Positions 1 to 6,741 of a stretch of DNA of 37,790 bases are shown here, in pieces. The notes below the pieces were generated by a model that was not told the origin of the DNA, made no database searches, and saw nothing but the letters and a program-made list of their open reading frames with translations. Every line of letters begins with the position of its first letter. Positions within the stretch are counted from its first letter, which is position 1. A program made the position numbers and the translations under genes. The stretch lies in assembly GCA_031553655.1 (NCBI GenBank), contig JAVBLG010000030.1:1-37790 (forward strand), given 5' to 3'. This stretch comes from JAVBLG01 sp031553655. GTDB taxonomy: Bacteria > Desulfobacterota > Desulfovibrionia > Desulfovibrionales > Desulfovibrionaceae.

Positions 1-8
1 TCTCTGCG

Positions 9-72
9 GGCGGGGGGGGGGCGGATAATTTAAAAATTAATTAAAAAAATAGTTCGCCGCCCCCCCCCCGCC
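9..72. repeat. G10/C10 perfect inverted repeat upstream of the first gene
   Basis: Positions 9-24 and 57-72 are perfect reverse complements (16 bp). Each arm is built around a run of ten identical bases, G at 12-21 and C at 60-69, and the loop (25-56) is almost all A/T. The right arm ends 21 bases before the ATG at 94, so the structure would lie in the leader of that gene. There is no T-run after either arm, so it does not look like an ordinary terminator. Homopolymer tracts of this length are prone to slippage; an assembly or sequencing artefact at the window edge cannot be excluded. Confidence 0.8.
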
Positions 73-93
73 TCAGTCCTTGGAGCGTACCGC

Positions 94-1299
94 ATGAATA
101 AACTCTATGTTGCTATGGTCGGGCTTCCGGCGCGAGGCAAATCCACCCTTGTGCGCCGCATAAAAGAAGGGCTTGAGGGCGAGGGCGTCAAAGCTGGAAT
201 ATTCAACAACGGTGACGTGCGGCGCTCCATGATGGGGCCGGAAACAACGGACCCGGAATTTTACAGCCCCGGCAACCAGTTCGGACTTATGGCCCGCGAT
301 CTTATTGCCAGGCGCAATATGGAAATGGCCAGAGATTTTCTGGCTGGTGACGGGGTTGTGGCCATACTTGACGCTACCAATGCTTCGCGGGCCAGACGGC
401 AGAACATTGAGGAGTTTCTTACCGATTATCCGGTGCTTTTTATTGAATGCGTCAATGAGGACAAGTTTCTGCAGGACGCGTTCATTCTCCGCAAGATTCG
501 TCTGCCGGAATATCAGGGGCATGAAAAACAGGACGCGCTGGAGAATTTTCAAAAGCGCATCAGTTATTACGAAAACGTTTACAGCCCGGTGGGCGAAGAG
601 CGCTACTGGATGCGCGTGGACGCCACAGCCAATAAAATTCTGGCCGAGCGTCCCTGCGACGGATCGCCCTATTACCCGGCCCTACGCGACATAGTTACCT
701 CAATTTGGGTTCGTGAGCTTTACCTGGCCAGGCACGGTCAAACCGAGTTCAATGTGGAGGGCCGTATCGGCGGCGACCCCAACCTCACTCCTAAGGGCAT
801 GGCCCAGGCCAAGGCTTTGGCCGATTATCTTAAAGGCAAGGAAATTCCCCATATCTTTACTTCTACGCGCCAGAGATCACATCAAACGGCCATGCCGGTG
901 CTGGCCACGCGCGCCGAGGCCACACACACCGCGCTTGAGGAATTTGACGAGCTGTGGGCAGGTGACTGCGAAAATATGCTCTATTCGGAAATAGCGGAAA
1001 ATATGCCCGATGTCACCAAAGGCCGCCATGCCGACAAATACGGTTACAGGTATCCCAATGGCGAAAGCTATGCCGACTTGCGGGGCAGGGTCAGCCAGGG
1101 GCTGAGACGGGCGTTTTTTCTGGCCTCAAACAAACCTTTGATGATTGTGGGGCATCAGGCCATAAACAGGATGATTCTATCCATTTTTCTTATGCAGCGT
1201 ACCGAGGACATTCCTTACATTTATATTCCGCAGAACCAGTTTTATTATATTTCCACCACGGCGCGGCGGAAGTTGTTCGAGTTGGTGAGGTTTACTTGA
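94..1299 (+). CDS. Bifunctional 6-phosphofructo-2-kinase / fructose-2,6-bisphosphatase-like protein
   Basis: The 401-residue protein has the two-domain order of eukaryotic PFKFB enzymes. The N-terminal kinase domain (about 1-205) begins with a P-loop, GLPARGKST at residues 10-18, and has a DATN motif near 93-96. The C-terminal histidine-phosphatase domain carries the RHG signature in LARHGQTEFN (catalytic His214) and a second histidine in VGHQAINR. In the family, the kinase makes and the phosphatase removes fructose-2,6-bisphosphate, in the cytosol. Whether this bacterial protein uses the same sugar phosphate is inference. The ATG at 94 has GGAG at 82-85. The stop overlaps the start of the beta-lactamase gene, so the two are probably co-transcribed. 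Full length, no damage seen. Confidence 0.85.
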   Translation: MNKLYVAMVGLPARGKSTLVRRIKEGLEGEGVKAGIFNNGDVRRSMMGPETTDPEFYSPGNQFGLMARDLIARRNMEMARDFLAGDGVVAILDATNASRARRQNIEEFLTDYPVLFIECVNEDKFLQDAFILRKIRLPEYQGHEKQDALENFQKRISYYENVYSPVGEERYWMRVDATANKILAERPCDGSPYYPALRDIVTSIWVRELYLARHGQTEFNVEGRIGGDPNLTPKGMAQAKALADYLKGKEIPHIFTSTRQRSHQTAMPVLATRAEATHTALEEFDELWAGDCENMLYSEIAENMPDVTKGRHADKYGYRYPNGESYADLRGRVSQGLRRAFFLASNKPLMIVGHQAINRMILSIFLMQRTEDIPYIYIPQNQFYYISTTARRKLFELVRFT

Positions 1300-2240
1300 T
1301 TCGATCTATGAATATTCTCAACTACCTGAAGCGGAACAACAAGGGTGTTATTATCCGGACGGCGCTTTGCGCGCTATCGGTTCTCTTTGTGCTGCTATGG
1401 ATCTACCCAGGCTCGGCTGCGCCCGAGGAGCGGGCGCATGGCGTGGAAGAGAAGCTGGCCGCGCTTGAGACCGATTCCGGCGGCAGGCTGGGAGTATATG
1501 CCGTGAACACTGCCGATGGCGCTTGCGTTTCATGGCGCGCTGACGAGCGTTTTCCTTTGTGTAGTACCTTCAAAGTGGCGCTGGTTGCCGCCGTACTTGA
1601 GAGAAGCTCATTACAAAAGGGCTTGATGGACAAGCGTGTGCCTTACAAAAAGAGTGAGCTTGTTTTCTGGTCGCCCATAACCGAGAAAAACGCGGGCAAA
1701 GGTATGAGCGTGCGCGATTTGTGCGCGGCGGCCTTACGCTACAGCGACAATACCGCGTCAAACCTTCTGCTGAAACTTATAGGCGGCCCCCAAGCGGTAA
1801 CCGCCTTTGCCCGGAAAATCGGAGACGAGCATTTTCGTCTGGATCGGTGGGAAACTCCGCTGAATTCCGCCATACCTGGCGATGAGCGCGATACTACAAC
1901 CCCGGCGGCCATGGCTGCTACTCTGCGCAAACTGGTTGTCGGTGACGCGCTGCCCCGGTCTGAGCGCGATCAAATGCAAACATGGATGAAGGGCAATACC
2001 ACCGGAGATCAGAGCATCAGAGCCGGAACGCCAAAAGGGTGGACTGTGGCCGATAAAACCGGAAGTGGTTATTACGGAACCACCAATGATGTGGCCGTAA
2101 TCTGGCCGCCGGGTAATGCCTCGCCCATAGTTGTCGCCATATACTTTACTCAGAGCAAAAAGGACGCCCCCGCCCGCAAGGACGTGCTGGCCGCTGCCGC
2201 GCGGATTATAACTGGGCATTTTAGAGCATTTTGCGTATGA
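1296..2240 (+). CDS. Class A beta-lactamase
   Basis: This serine beta-lactamase hydrolyses beta-lactam antibiotics in the periplasm. All class A motifs are visible, numbered from the TTG start: STFK with nucleophile Ser90 and Lys93, SDN at 150-152, ExxLN with Glu186 and Asn190, and KTG at 254-256. A basic N-terminus and a hydrophobic stretch (about 19-37) ending before SAAPEE look like a Sec signal. The TTG at 1296 overlaps the upstream TGA and has GGTGAGG (1284-1290) at good spacing. The ATG at 1308 is the alternative start. A chromosomal class A enzyme (DES-1) is known from Desulfovibrio desulfuricans, which fits the inferred host. No LysR-type ampR regulator lies next to it. Coupling to a sugar-phosphate enzyme is unusual, and no functional link is evident. 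Confidence 0.92.
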   Translation: MIRSMNILNYLKRNNKGVIIRTALCALSVLFVLLWIYPGSAAPEERAHGVEEKLAALETDSGGRLGVYAVNTADGACVSWRADERFPLCSTFKVALVAAVLERSSLQKGLMDKRVPYKKSELVFWSPITEKNAGKGMSVRDLCAAALRYSDNTASNLLLKLIGGPQAVTAFARKIGDEHFRLDRWETPLNSAIPGDERDTTTPAAMAATLRKLVVGDALPRSERDQMQTWMKGNTTGDQSIRAGTPKGWTVADKTGSGYYGTTNDVAVIWPPGNASPIVVAIYFTQSKKDAPARKDVLAAAARIITGHFRAFCV

Positions 2241-2272
2241 AATGAGCGAAAGGCTACTGCTTGTTTTGGAGA

Positions 2273-2569
2273 TTACTCTTCCGCGCTGTAAAAGCCGGCC
2301 ACGCAGGCGGCACAAATATCCAGGCCGGCGTTTTGTTGTTTTGCCAGATACAGACGCACCGCGTTCTCATCTTCAGCATTGAGCTTGGTGCTGGTTTCCA
2401 GATCAAAATCTTCAACAGCCCGGCATTTTCCGCAAATGGCGTTTTTGTTGTCCGGCCAGAACCATTCGCCGTCGGCCTCGTTTTGATCGCCACGAATCAG
2501 GTGAAATATTTCTCCGGAGCCGCCTTCCACATCGTCAGGGTCCAGCATGATATACATTTTTTTGCTCAT
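2273..2569 (-). CDS. Small Cys-containing protein of unknown function
   Basis: 98 residues, acidic and without signal or membrane segment, so probably cytoplasmic. It has CGKC near residues 46-49 and CAAC near 86-89, four cysteines that could bind a metal ion. I do not recognise the family and assign no function. The ATG at 2569 has AAGGAAT at good spacing. The gene starts 15 bases after the stop of the OppD-type ATPase gene on the same strand, so the two may be co-transcribed. Its end faces the end of the beta-lactamase gene with only a 32-base gap and no clear hairpin terminator between them. Confidence 0.7.
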   Translation of the reverse strand: MSKKMYIMLDPDDVEGGSGEIFHLIRGDQNEADGEWFWPDNKNAICGKCRAVEDFDLETSTKLNAEDENAVRLYLAKQQNAGLDICAACVAGFYSAEE

Positions 2570-2584
2570 AATATTTATTCCTTT

Positions 2585-3550
2585 TTAGCCATAAAGCCAA
2601 CATGAGACATTATGCCCCTGCCCCGGCTCAAAAACCGGCGGAGTCTCCTTGCGACACACGTCAAAAGCTTTTGGACAGCGAGGGTGAAAAGCGCAACAAT
2701 CAGACATGGTTCCCGGTTTGGGCACAAAACCGGCTATGGCCGGCAAGCGTTCCAATCCGGCAGCGTCGAGGCGCGGCGCGGATTTCATCAGCCCTTGCGT
2801 GTAAGGGTGCAGCGGGTTGGAGAAAATTTCTCCTGTTTTAGATCTTTCAATAAGCCTTCCGGCATACATCACCCCTATTTCATCGGCAAATTGGGCTACC
2901 ACTCCTAAATTATGAGTGATCAGCATTACCGCCATCTTGTTTTTTTCCCGCAATTCTTTCATCAAGTTCAGAATTTGCCCCTGTATGGTTACATCCAGAG
3001 CCGTGGTCGGCTCGTCGGCCAGCAAAAGTTCGGGGCCACAGGCCAAGGCCATGGCAATCATCACACGTTGGCGCATGCCGCCGCTTAGCTGGTGCGGATA
3101 GTCGTCCAAGCGGGCTTCGGGAGAGGCAATTCCCACTTGGCGGAACAGATCGGCGGCGTGCTCCCTGGCTTCGTGCGCCGACAGCTTCATGTGCAGACGC
3201 AAAGGCTCCATCACCTGTGCCCCTACTTTAAAAACAGGGTTTAGCGCGGTCATGGGCTCTTGAAAAATCATGCTGATTTTCCGGCCCCTTATTTGGCGCA
3301 TGTTTTCTTCATCAAGCTTAAGCAGATCGTGTCCGGCAAAAAAAATTTCGCCGCTTATGCGCCCAGGGTGGGGGATAAGCCGCAAAATGGAACGTGCCGT
3401 GAGGCTTTTGCCGCAGCCTGATTCACCCACAAGGCCAAAAGCGCACCCCGGCTCAAGGGCGAGAGAGACATTCTCAACAGCGGCGAACGACCCGGCATAA
3501 TTGCTGAAGGTGACGCTTACATCTTTAAGTTGCAGAAGGTGATTGCTCAT
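2585..3550 (-). CDS. Oligopeptide/dipeptide ABC transporter ATP-binding protein (OppD/DppD type)
   Basis: This 321-residue ATPase is of the type that powers peptide or nickel uptake. It shows Walker A GLVGESGCGKS (near 36-46), the Q-loop in FQEPMTALNP, the signature LSGGMRQR, Walker B LLLADEPTTALD and the H-loop ITHNLG. The C-terminal extension with CAFHPRCPKAFDVC is the four-cysteine motif typical of OppD/DppD proteins. No permease, OppF-type ATPase or binding protein is near it, so its partners must be elsewhere or it is an orphan. The ATG at 3550 has no visible Shine-Dalgarno; instead a TATACT hexamer ends 6 bases upstream, suggesting a leaderless message. The upstream neighbour on the same strand is a chemoreceptor, and a link between the two is only speculation. 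Confidence 0.9.
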   Translation of the reverse strand: MSNHLLQLKDVSVTFSNYAGSFAAVENVSLALEPGCAFGLVGESGCGKSLTARSILRLIPHPGRISGEIFFAGHDLLKLDEENMRQIRGRKISMIFQEPMTALNPVFKVGAQVMEPLRLHMKLSAHEAREHAADLFRQVGIASPEARLDDYPHQLSGGMRQRVMIAMALACGPELLLADEPTTALDVTIQGQILNLMKELREKNKMAVMLITHNLGVVAQFADEIGVMYAGRLIERSKTGEIFSNPLHPYTQGLMKSAPRLDAAGLERLPAIAGFVPKPGTMSDCCAFHPRCPKAFDVCRKETPPVFEPGQGHNVSCWLYG

Positions 3551-3556
3551 GACGAT

Positions 3557-3562
3557 AGTATA
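3557..3562 (-). promoter_or_regulatory. Possible -10 box abutting the OppD-type start codon
   Basis: On the minus strand TATACT is followed by six bases and then the ATG at 3550. Transcription would start at or next to the A of the ATG. No convincing -35 is seen (TTTTCC lies at about the right distance). This fits a leaderless transcript but could be chance in AT-rich DNA. Confidence 0.3.
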
Positions 3563-3630
3563 GCATTTTTCGCGTAAAAGGAAAATATGTTCATTGCGTT
3601 CAAAATGTCTTGGTGTTTGGAAACAGCCGC

Positions 3631-5706
3631 CTAACGACGAGTCATGTTGCTGATCAGCCCCGCCAAAGTGTTGGCCTGTTCCGCAAGGGCGGATACAGTG
3701 CCGGAGGCTTCACGCATATTGCGGACGGTATTTTCGGCGATGCCGCGCATGAGGCGGAAAGCCTCTTGAATACTGCGGCTCACCTCGGCCTGGCCGTTGC
3801 CCGCCTTGGCTATGGATTCCACCTGGGAAACAGTGCCGTCCACCATACCCACTATTTCGGTCAGGGCTTCGCCCGATTTAGTGGTAAGGCCGGTGGCCTC
3901 TCCAATGGCGGCCACCGCGGTGTCAACCTGGGCCATGCTGGAACCGGCGCTTTGTTGTATTGCCTGTATGGCCGCGGCAACGTCGGAGGTTGAAGCCATG
4001 GTCTTTTCGGCCAATTTGCGCACTTCGTCGGCCACTACGGCAAAGCCGCGCCCGGCATCGCCTGCGCGGGCGGCTTCAATGGCGGCGTTCAAAGCCAGCA
4101 GATTGGTTTGATCGGCAATATCGGAAATTACGGCCATAATTTTATCAATTGACTGGGCATGCACATCCAGACGAGACATTTCCTGCTTCAGCTTCAAGGC
4201 TTCTTCCTGCACATTCTGTATGGAGCGGACGGCTTTTTCCACTATGCCCGCGCCGTTGGTCGCCTTGCTCCGTGTTCCGTTGGATGCTTCGGAGGCGTTT
4301 TCGGCGTTTTTGGCAACTTCCTGCACGGCTCTGTTCATGCGGTCCACGACAAGCTCGGCTTCGCTCACGCGGGAAGCCTGATCGTGCGCGCCGCGTTCCG
4401 CCTCCCTGATTTGCACGGCCAACTGGCCTGAGCCGGTAGATATAATTTCCACGACTGATTCAAGCTGACTGGCGGCTTCGAGCATTTGCACCCGGCTTTT
4501 CTCCGCCGCTTCGCGGGCGGACTCGGCCTGCTCCAGAGCGGCCTGGGTGCGTCTGGTCTGTTCCTCAACTTCATGCCCCTTATCCACTTGTTTGATATAA
4601 TCAAGCAGGCGGGTGACCATATTGTGCAGACTTTTGTGCAGAATGAACATTTCTCCCTTATAGGAACAGGTTTCCGGCAAAGCCCGCAGGTCGCCCTCGG
4701 CAATGCGTTGGGCCGTTTGGGCAATTTCTCGGATAGGGTAGCTTATGCTGTTGGCGAACCGAGCAGCCATAAGCAACAACACCAGGGCTATACCGCCGGA
4801 AATACCCATAATCCTGAGAATCATGGTGTTGCTGGCGGAATAGACTTCATCTGCCTGCTTGATGGCCAAGAGCTTCCACCCCTGGTATCCTTCAAGGAAG
4901 GTGATGAAACATTTTTTCCCATCCATCACTGCGGAAAGATGGCCGGCCTTACCGCCAATGCTATCTTTGAGTCCGGGGATGCCGCCTTCACTGATATTTT
5001 TGAAGGCCAGGGCGGGGTGGGCCGGATCGGCCAGAATGGTGCCGTTACTTTCGAGCAACATTACATAGCCGGTTTTGCCCAGGTGTATGGAGGATATTTG
5101 CTTCACCAGAGTGCCGAGTGAAATATCCAGAGTGATGAGGCCCAGAGTTTTTCCGTCCGCGCGAACTTTGCCGAGCACGGAGTAGATTACCTCTCCGGTG
5201 CCGGAACTCGGAAAGGCCGGGGTAATGGCGGTGTTTGAGGCGGCCATTCCTTGCTTGTACCAGGAACGGGCGCGCGGGTCATACCCCGCCCTGCGGGGCG
5301 CGCGGGGATATTGCCAGTAAGCGCCGTCGTCCATGCCCACGCTCACTGCGGCAAAAGCGGAATGTGACTCCTGAACACGTTGAAATTCTTTATCAAGAGC
5401 CTGTCCTTCAGGGGTAAGTTCATTACGAGAGTAATTGGTGGATTCTTTGGTGTTTACATAAATGGGCAGTTTGCCGAAGGCGGCGGCCAGTTCTGGCGCT
5501 TTCGCGGTGGAGGCGGCTATTTCCTCGTTCTGCCTCATGGTGGCTTCCAACAGATTACTCACGCGTTCCAGCTGAGCCAGCGATGATTCCGCGAATTCCC
5601 GCTCGGCATCGCCCCTCATCTGCCACACAACCAGCCCCACAATGCTGAAAGTGGTTAAGAAAATGGTTAAAAGAAAAGACAATACCAAGCGGGATTTGAT
5701 GTTCAT
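3631..5706 (-). CDS. Methyl-accepting chemotaxis protein with a large extracytoplasmic sensor domain
   Basis: This 691-residue chemoreceptor controls CheA kinase activity in response to a ligand. A first membrane segment lies at about 7-29, then a ~260-residue periplasmic region with the look of a dCache domain (YDPRARSWYKQ and GLITLDISL motifs), a second membrane segment near 290-313, a HAMP domain (PIREIAQTAQRIAEGDL) and a coiled-coil signalling domain. The conserved tip, NLLALNAAIEAARAGDAGRG, lies near 533-565 and assigns it to the MCP family. There is no C-terminal pentapeptide tether; it ends ISNMTRR. The ligand is unknown. The ATG at 5706 has GAGG close upstream. No che genes are nearby, so it is an orphan receptor. 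Confidence 0.95.
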   Translation of the reverse strand: MNIKSRLVLSFLLTIFLTTFSIVGLVVWQMRGDAEREFAESSLAQLERVSNLLEATMRQNEEIAASTAKAPELAAAFGKLPIYVNTKESTNYSRNELTPEGQALDKEFQRVQESHSAFAAVSVGMDDGAYWQYPRAPRRAGYDPRARSWYKQGMAASNTAITPAFPSSGTGEVIYSVLGKVRADGKTLGLITLDISLGTLVKQISSIHLGKTGYVMLLESNGTILADPAHPALAFKNISEGGIPGLKDSIGGKAGHLSAVMDGKKCFITFLEGYQGWKLLAIKQADEVYSASNTMILRIMGISGGIALVLLLMAARFANSISYPIREIAQTAQRIAEGDLRALPETCSYKGEMFILHKSLHNMVTRLLDYIKQVDKGHEVEEQTRRTQAALEQAESAREAAEKSRVQMLEAASQLESVVEIISTGSGQLAVQIREAERGAHDQASRVSEAELVVDRMNRAVQEVAKNAENASEASNGTRSKATNGAGIVEKAVRSIQNVQEEALKLKQEMSRLDVHAQSIDKIMAVISDIADQTNLLALNAAIEAARAGDAGRGFAVVADEVRKLAEKTMASTSDVAAAIQAIQQSAGSSMAQVDTAVAAIGEATGLTTKSGEALTEIVGMVDGTVSQVESIAKAGNGQAEVSRSIQEAFRLMRGIAENTVRNMREASGTVSALAEQANTLAGLISNMTRR

Positions 5707-5974
5707 GTCGGCCTCAGCGTTACAAAAAAATTGTTAGGGGCAAATGGGTGTGGTGCGGAAAATCTAAACGACATAAACCCGGCAAAATGAGAGCGCGAAC
5801 GTGAGGAGGAACAGAATTTTTCCGGATATTATAATACGTACAGTGTATATTCAATTATACGGAAATTCACCATATAATTATGTTATAAAAATGCAGAAAA
5901 GATTCCATGGGGCGATTATGCTTTTCTTTACGGGTGGCTACGGGAGGAGAATGTGGAAAAAATATAAAATGCGG
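5707..5974. other. AT-rich intergenic region between divergent MCP and feo transcripts
   Basis: About 270 bases separating the chemoreceptor (leftward) from the feo group (rightward). Promoters for the receptor must lie here, but no well-spaced -35/-10 pair stands out. The stretch 5816-5895 is very AT-rich. Open frames here lack codon quality and ribosome sites. I see no RNA gene or riboswitch-like fold. Confidence 0.5.
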
Positions 5975-6005
5975 TTGACAATCATTTTCAATTAACATAT
6001 CTAAT
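5975..6005 (+). promoter_or_regulatory. Fur box overlapping the feo promoter
   Basis: TGACAATCATTTTCA at 5976-5990 fits the 7-1-7 Fur consensus (TGATAAT-N-ATTATCA) with one mismatch per half. It overlaps a perfect -35 TTGACA (5975-5980); TCTAAT (6000-6005) is a possible -10, though the 19-base spacer is long. A Fur-type repressor bound to iron would cover the -35. This fits the ferrous-iron transport genes that start at 6080. The call rests on motif match plus context. Confidence 0.65.
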
Positions 6006-6079
6006 GGCTGTGCGTCGTCGTGAAGTATGGCGCATGTTGCTGATAAATAATTGGGGCGTCAGCCTTGGGAGAATGGATT

Positions 6080-6307
6080 ATGAATTGGGATATGATAATT
6101 ACGGTGGGCATTGTGCTGGCGGCCGCGCTGTGGCTGGGCTGGCGCTTTGTCCATTCCAGCGGGGGCTGTGGTTGCGGCTGTTCCAGCGGCGGCAACGGGT
6201 CGTCATGCGGCTGCGCGGGCGGTTCCGAAAACATACCGGGCGGATCGGCGTCTTCCGGCTGCTGTTGTGGCGGCAGTGGAGGCGGGCAGGGCGGTTGCCG
6301 CAAATAG
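6080..6307 (+). CDS. FeoB-associated Cys-rich membrane protein
   Basis: A 75-residue protein from the ATG at 6080, which has GGGAGA at 6067-6072; an in-frame TTG at 6065 is less likely. It has one N-terminal membrane helix (about 4-22), then a Gly/Ser/Cys-rich tail with CGCGC, CGC and CCC clusters (eleven cysteines in all). This architecture matches the small FeoB-associated Cys-rich proteins found beside feoB in many anaerobes. Their role is not firmly established; handling of Fe(II) at the transporter is a reasonable inference. It is the first gene after the Fur-box promoter and precedes feoA by about 100 bases. Confidence 0.8.
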   Translation: MNWDMIITVGIVLAAALWLGWRFVHSSGGCGCGCSSGGNGSSCGCAGGSENIPGGSASSGCCCGGSGGGQGGCRK

Positions 6308-6407
6308 GCAGCGCTCGCGGAGTTTTTTTGCGCAATACCAATGTGGGAATTGCGCGGCATACGGCAAACAAACGAATTACGAAATCTGACTATCTGGAGT
6401 GATGAAA

Positions 6408-6677
6408 ATGTCTGAAACCATGCCATTGAGAAAGTTGGAACAGGGCCGCAAGGCGCGCATAGTTTCCATACAGGCTGGAGGAGAGCTCGGCAGGCGCATC
6501 AGGGATATGGGGCTTGTGGCAGGAGAAGAGGTCGAAGTTGTGGGCCGTGCTCCGTTCAGGGATCCCGTGGCTTTGCGCTTGAAGGGATTCACCCTTTCTC
6601 TGCGCAACAATGAAGCCGACTATGTAAGTGTTGAACCGATGGACAGCGAACCAAAACTTGAAAAACAAGCCTGCTGA
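6408..6677 (+). CDS. feoA: FeoA family ferrous-iron transport accessory protein
   Basis: An 89-residue cytoplasmic protein with a FeoA/SH3-like fold: PLRKLEQGRKARIVSI, then GGELGRRIRDMGLVAGEEVEVV and a final SLRNNEADYVSVE. FeoA works with the FeoB transporter in Fe(II) uptake. The ATG at 6408 is chosen because GGAG (6396-6399) is 8 bases upstream; the in-frame GTG at 6399 and ATG at 6402 sit on or too near that site. It lies 64 bases before feoB on the same strand and should share the Fur-controlled transcript. Confidence 0.9.
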   Translation: MSETMPLRKLEQGRKARIVSIQAGGELGRRIRDMGLVAGEEVEVVGRAPFRDPVALRLKGFTLSLRNNEADYVSVEPMDSEPKLEKQAC

Positions 6678-6741
6678 TCAGATAAGGATCGGGCTGCGGC
6701 TGGCCCCTCTTGTCTGGCAATGACGGCCAGGAATTGAAAAC

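Noticed and set aside
5801..5995. 64-codon plus-strand frame before feo
   Set aside because: It runs through the AT-rich promoter region and the Fur box, with no ribosome site and poor composition.
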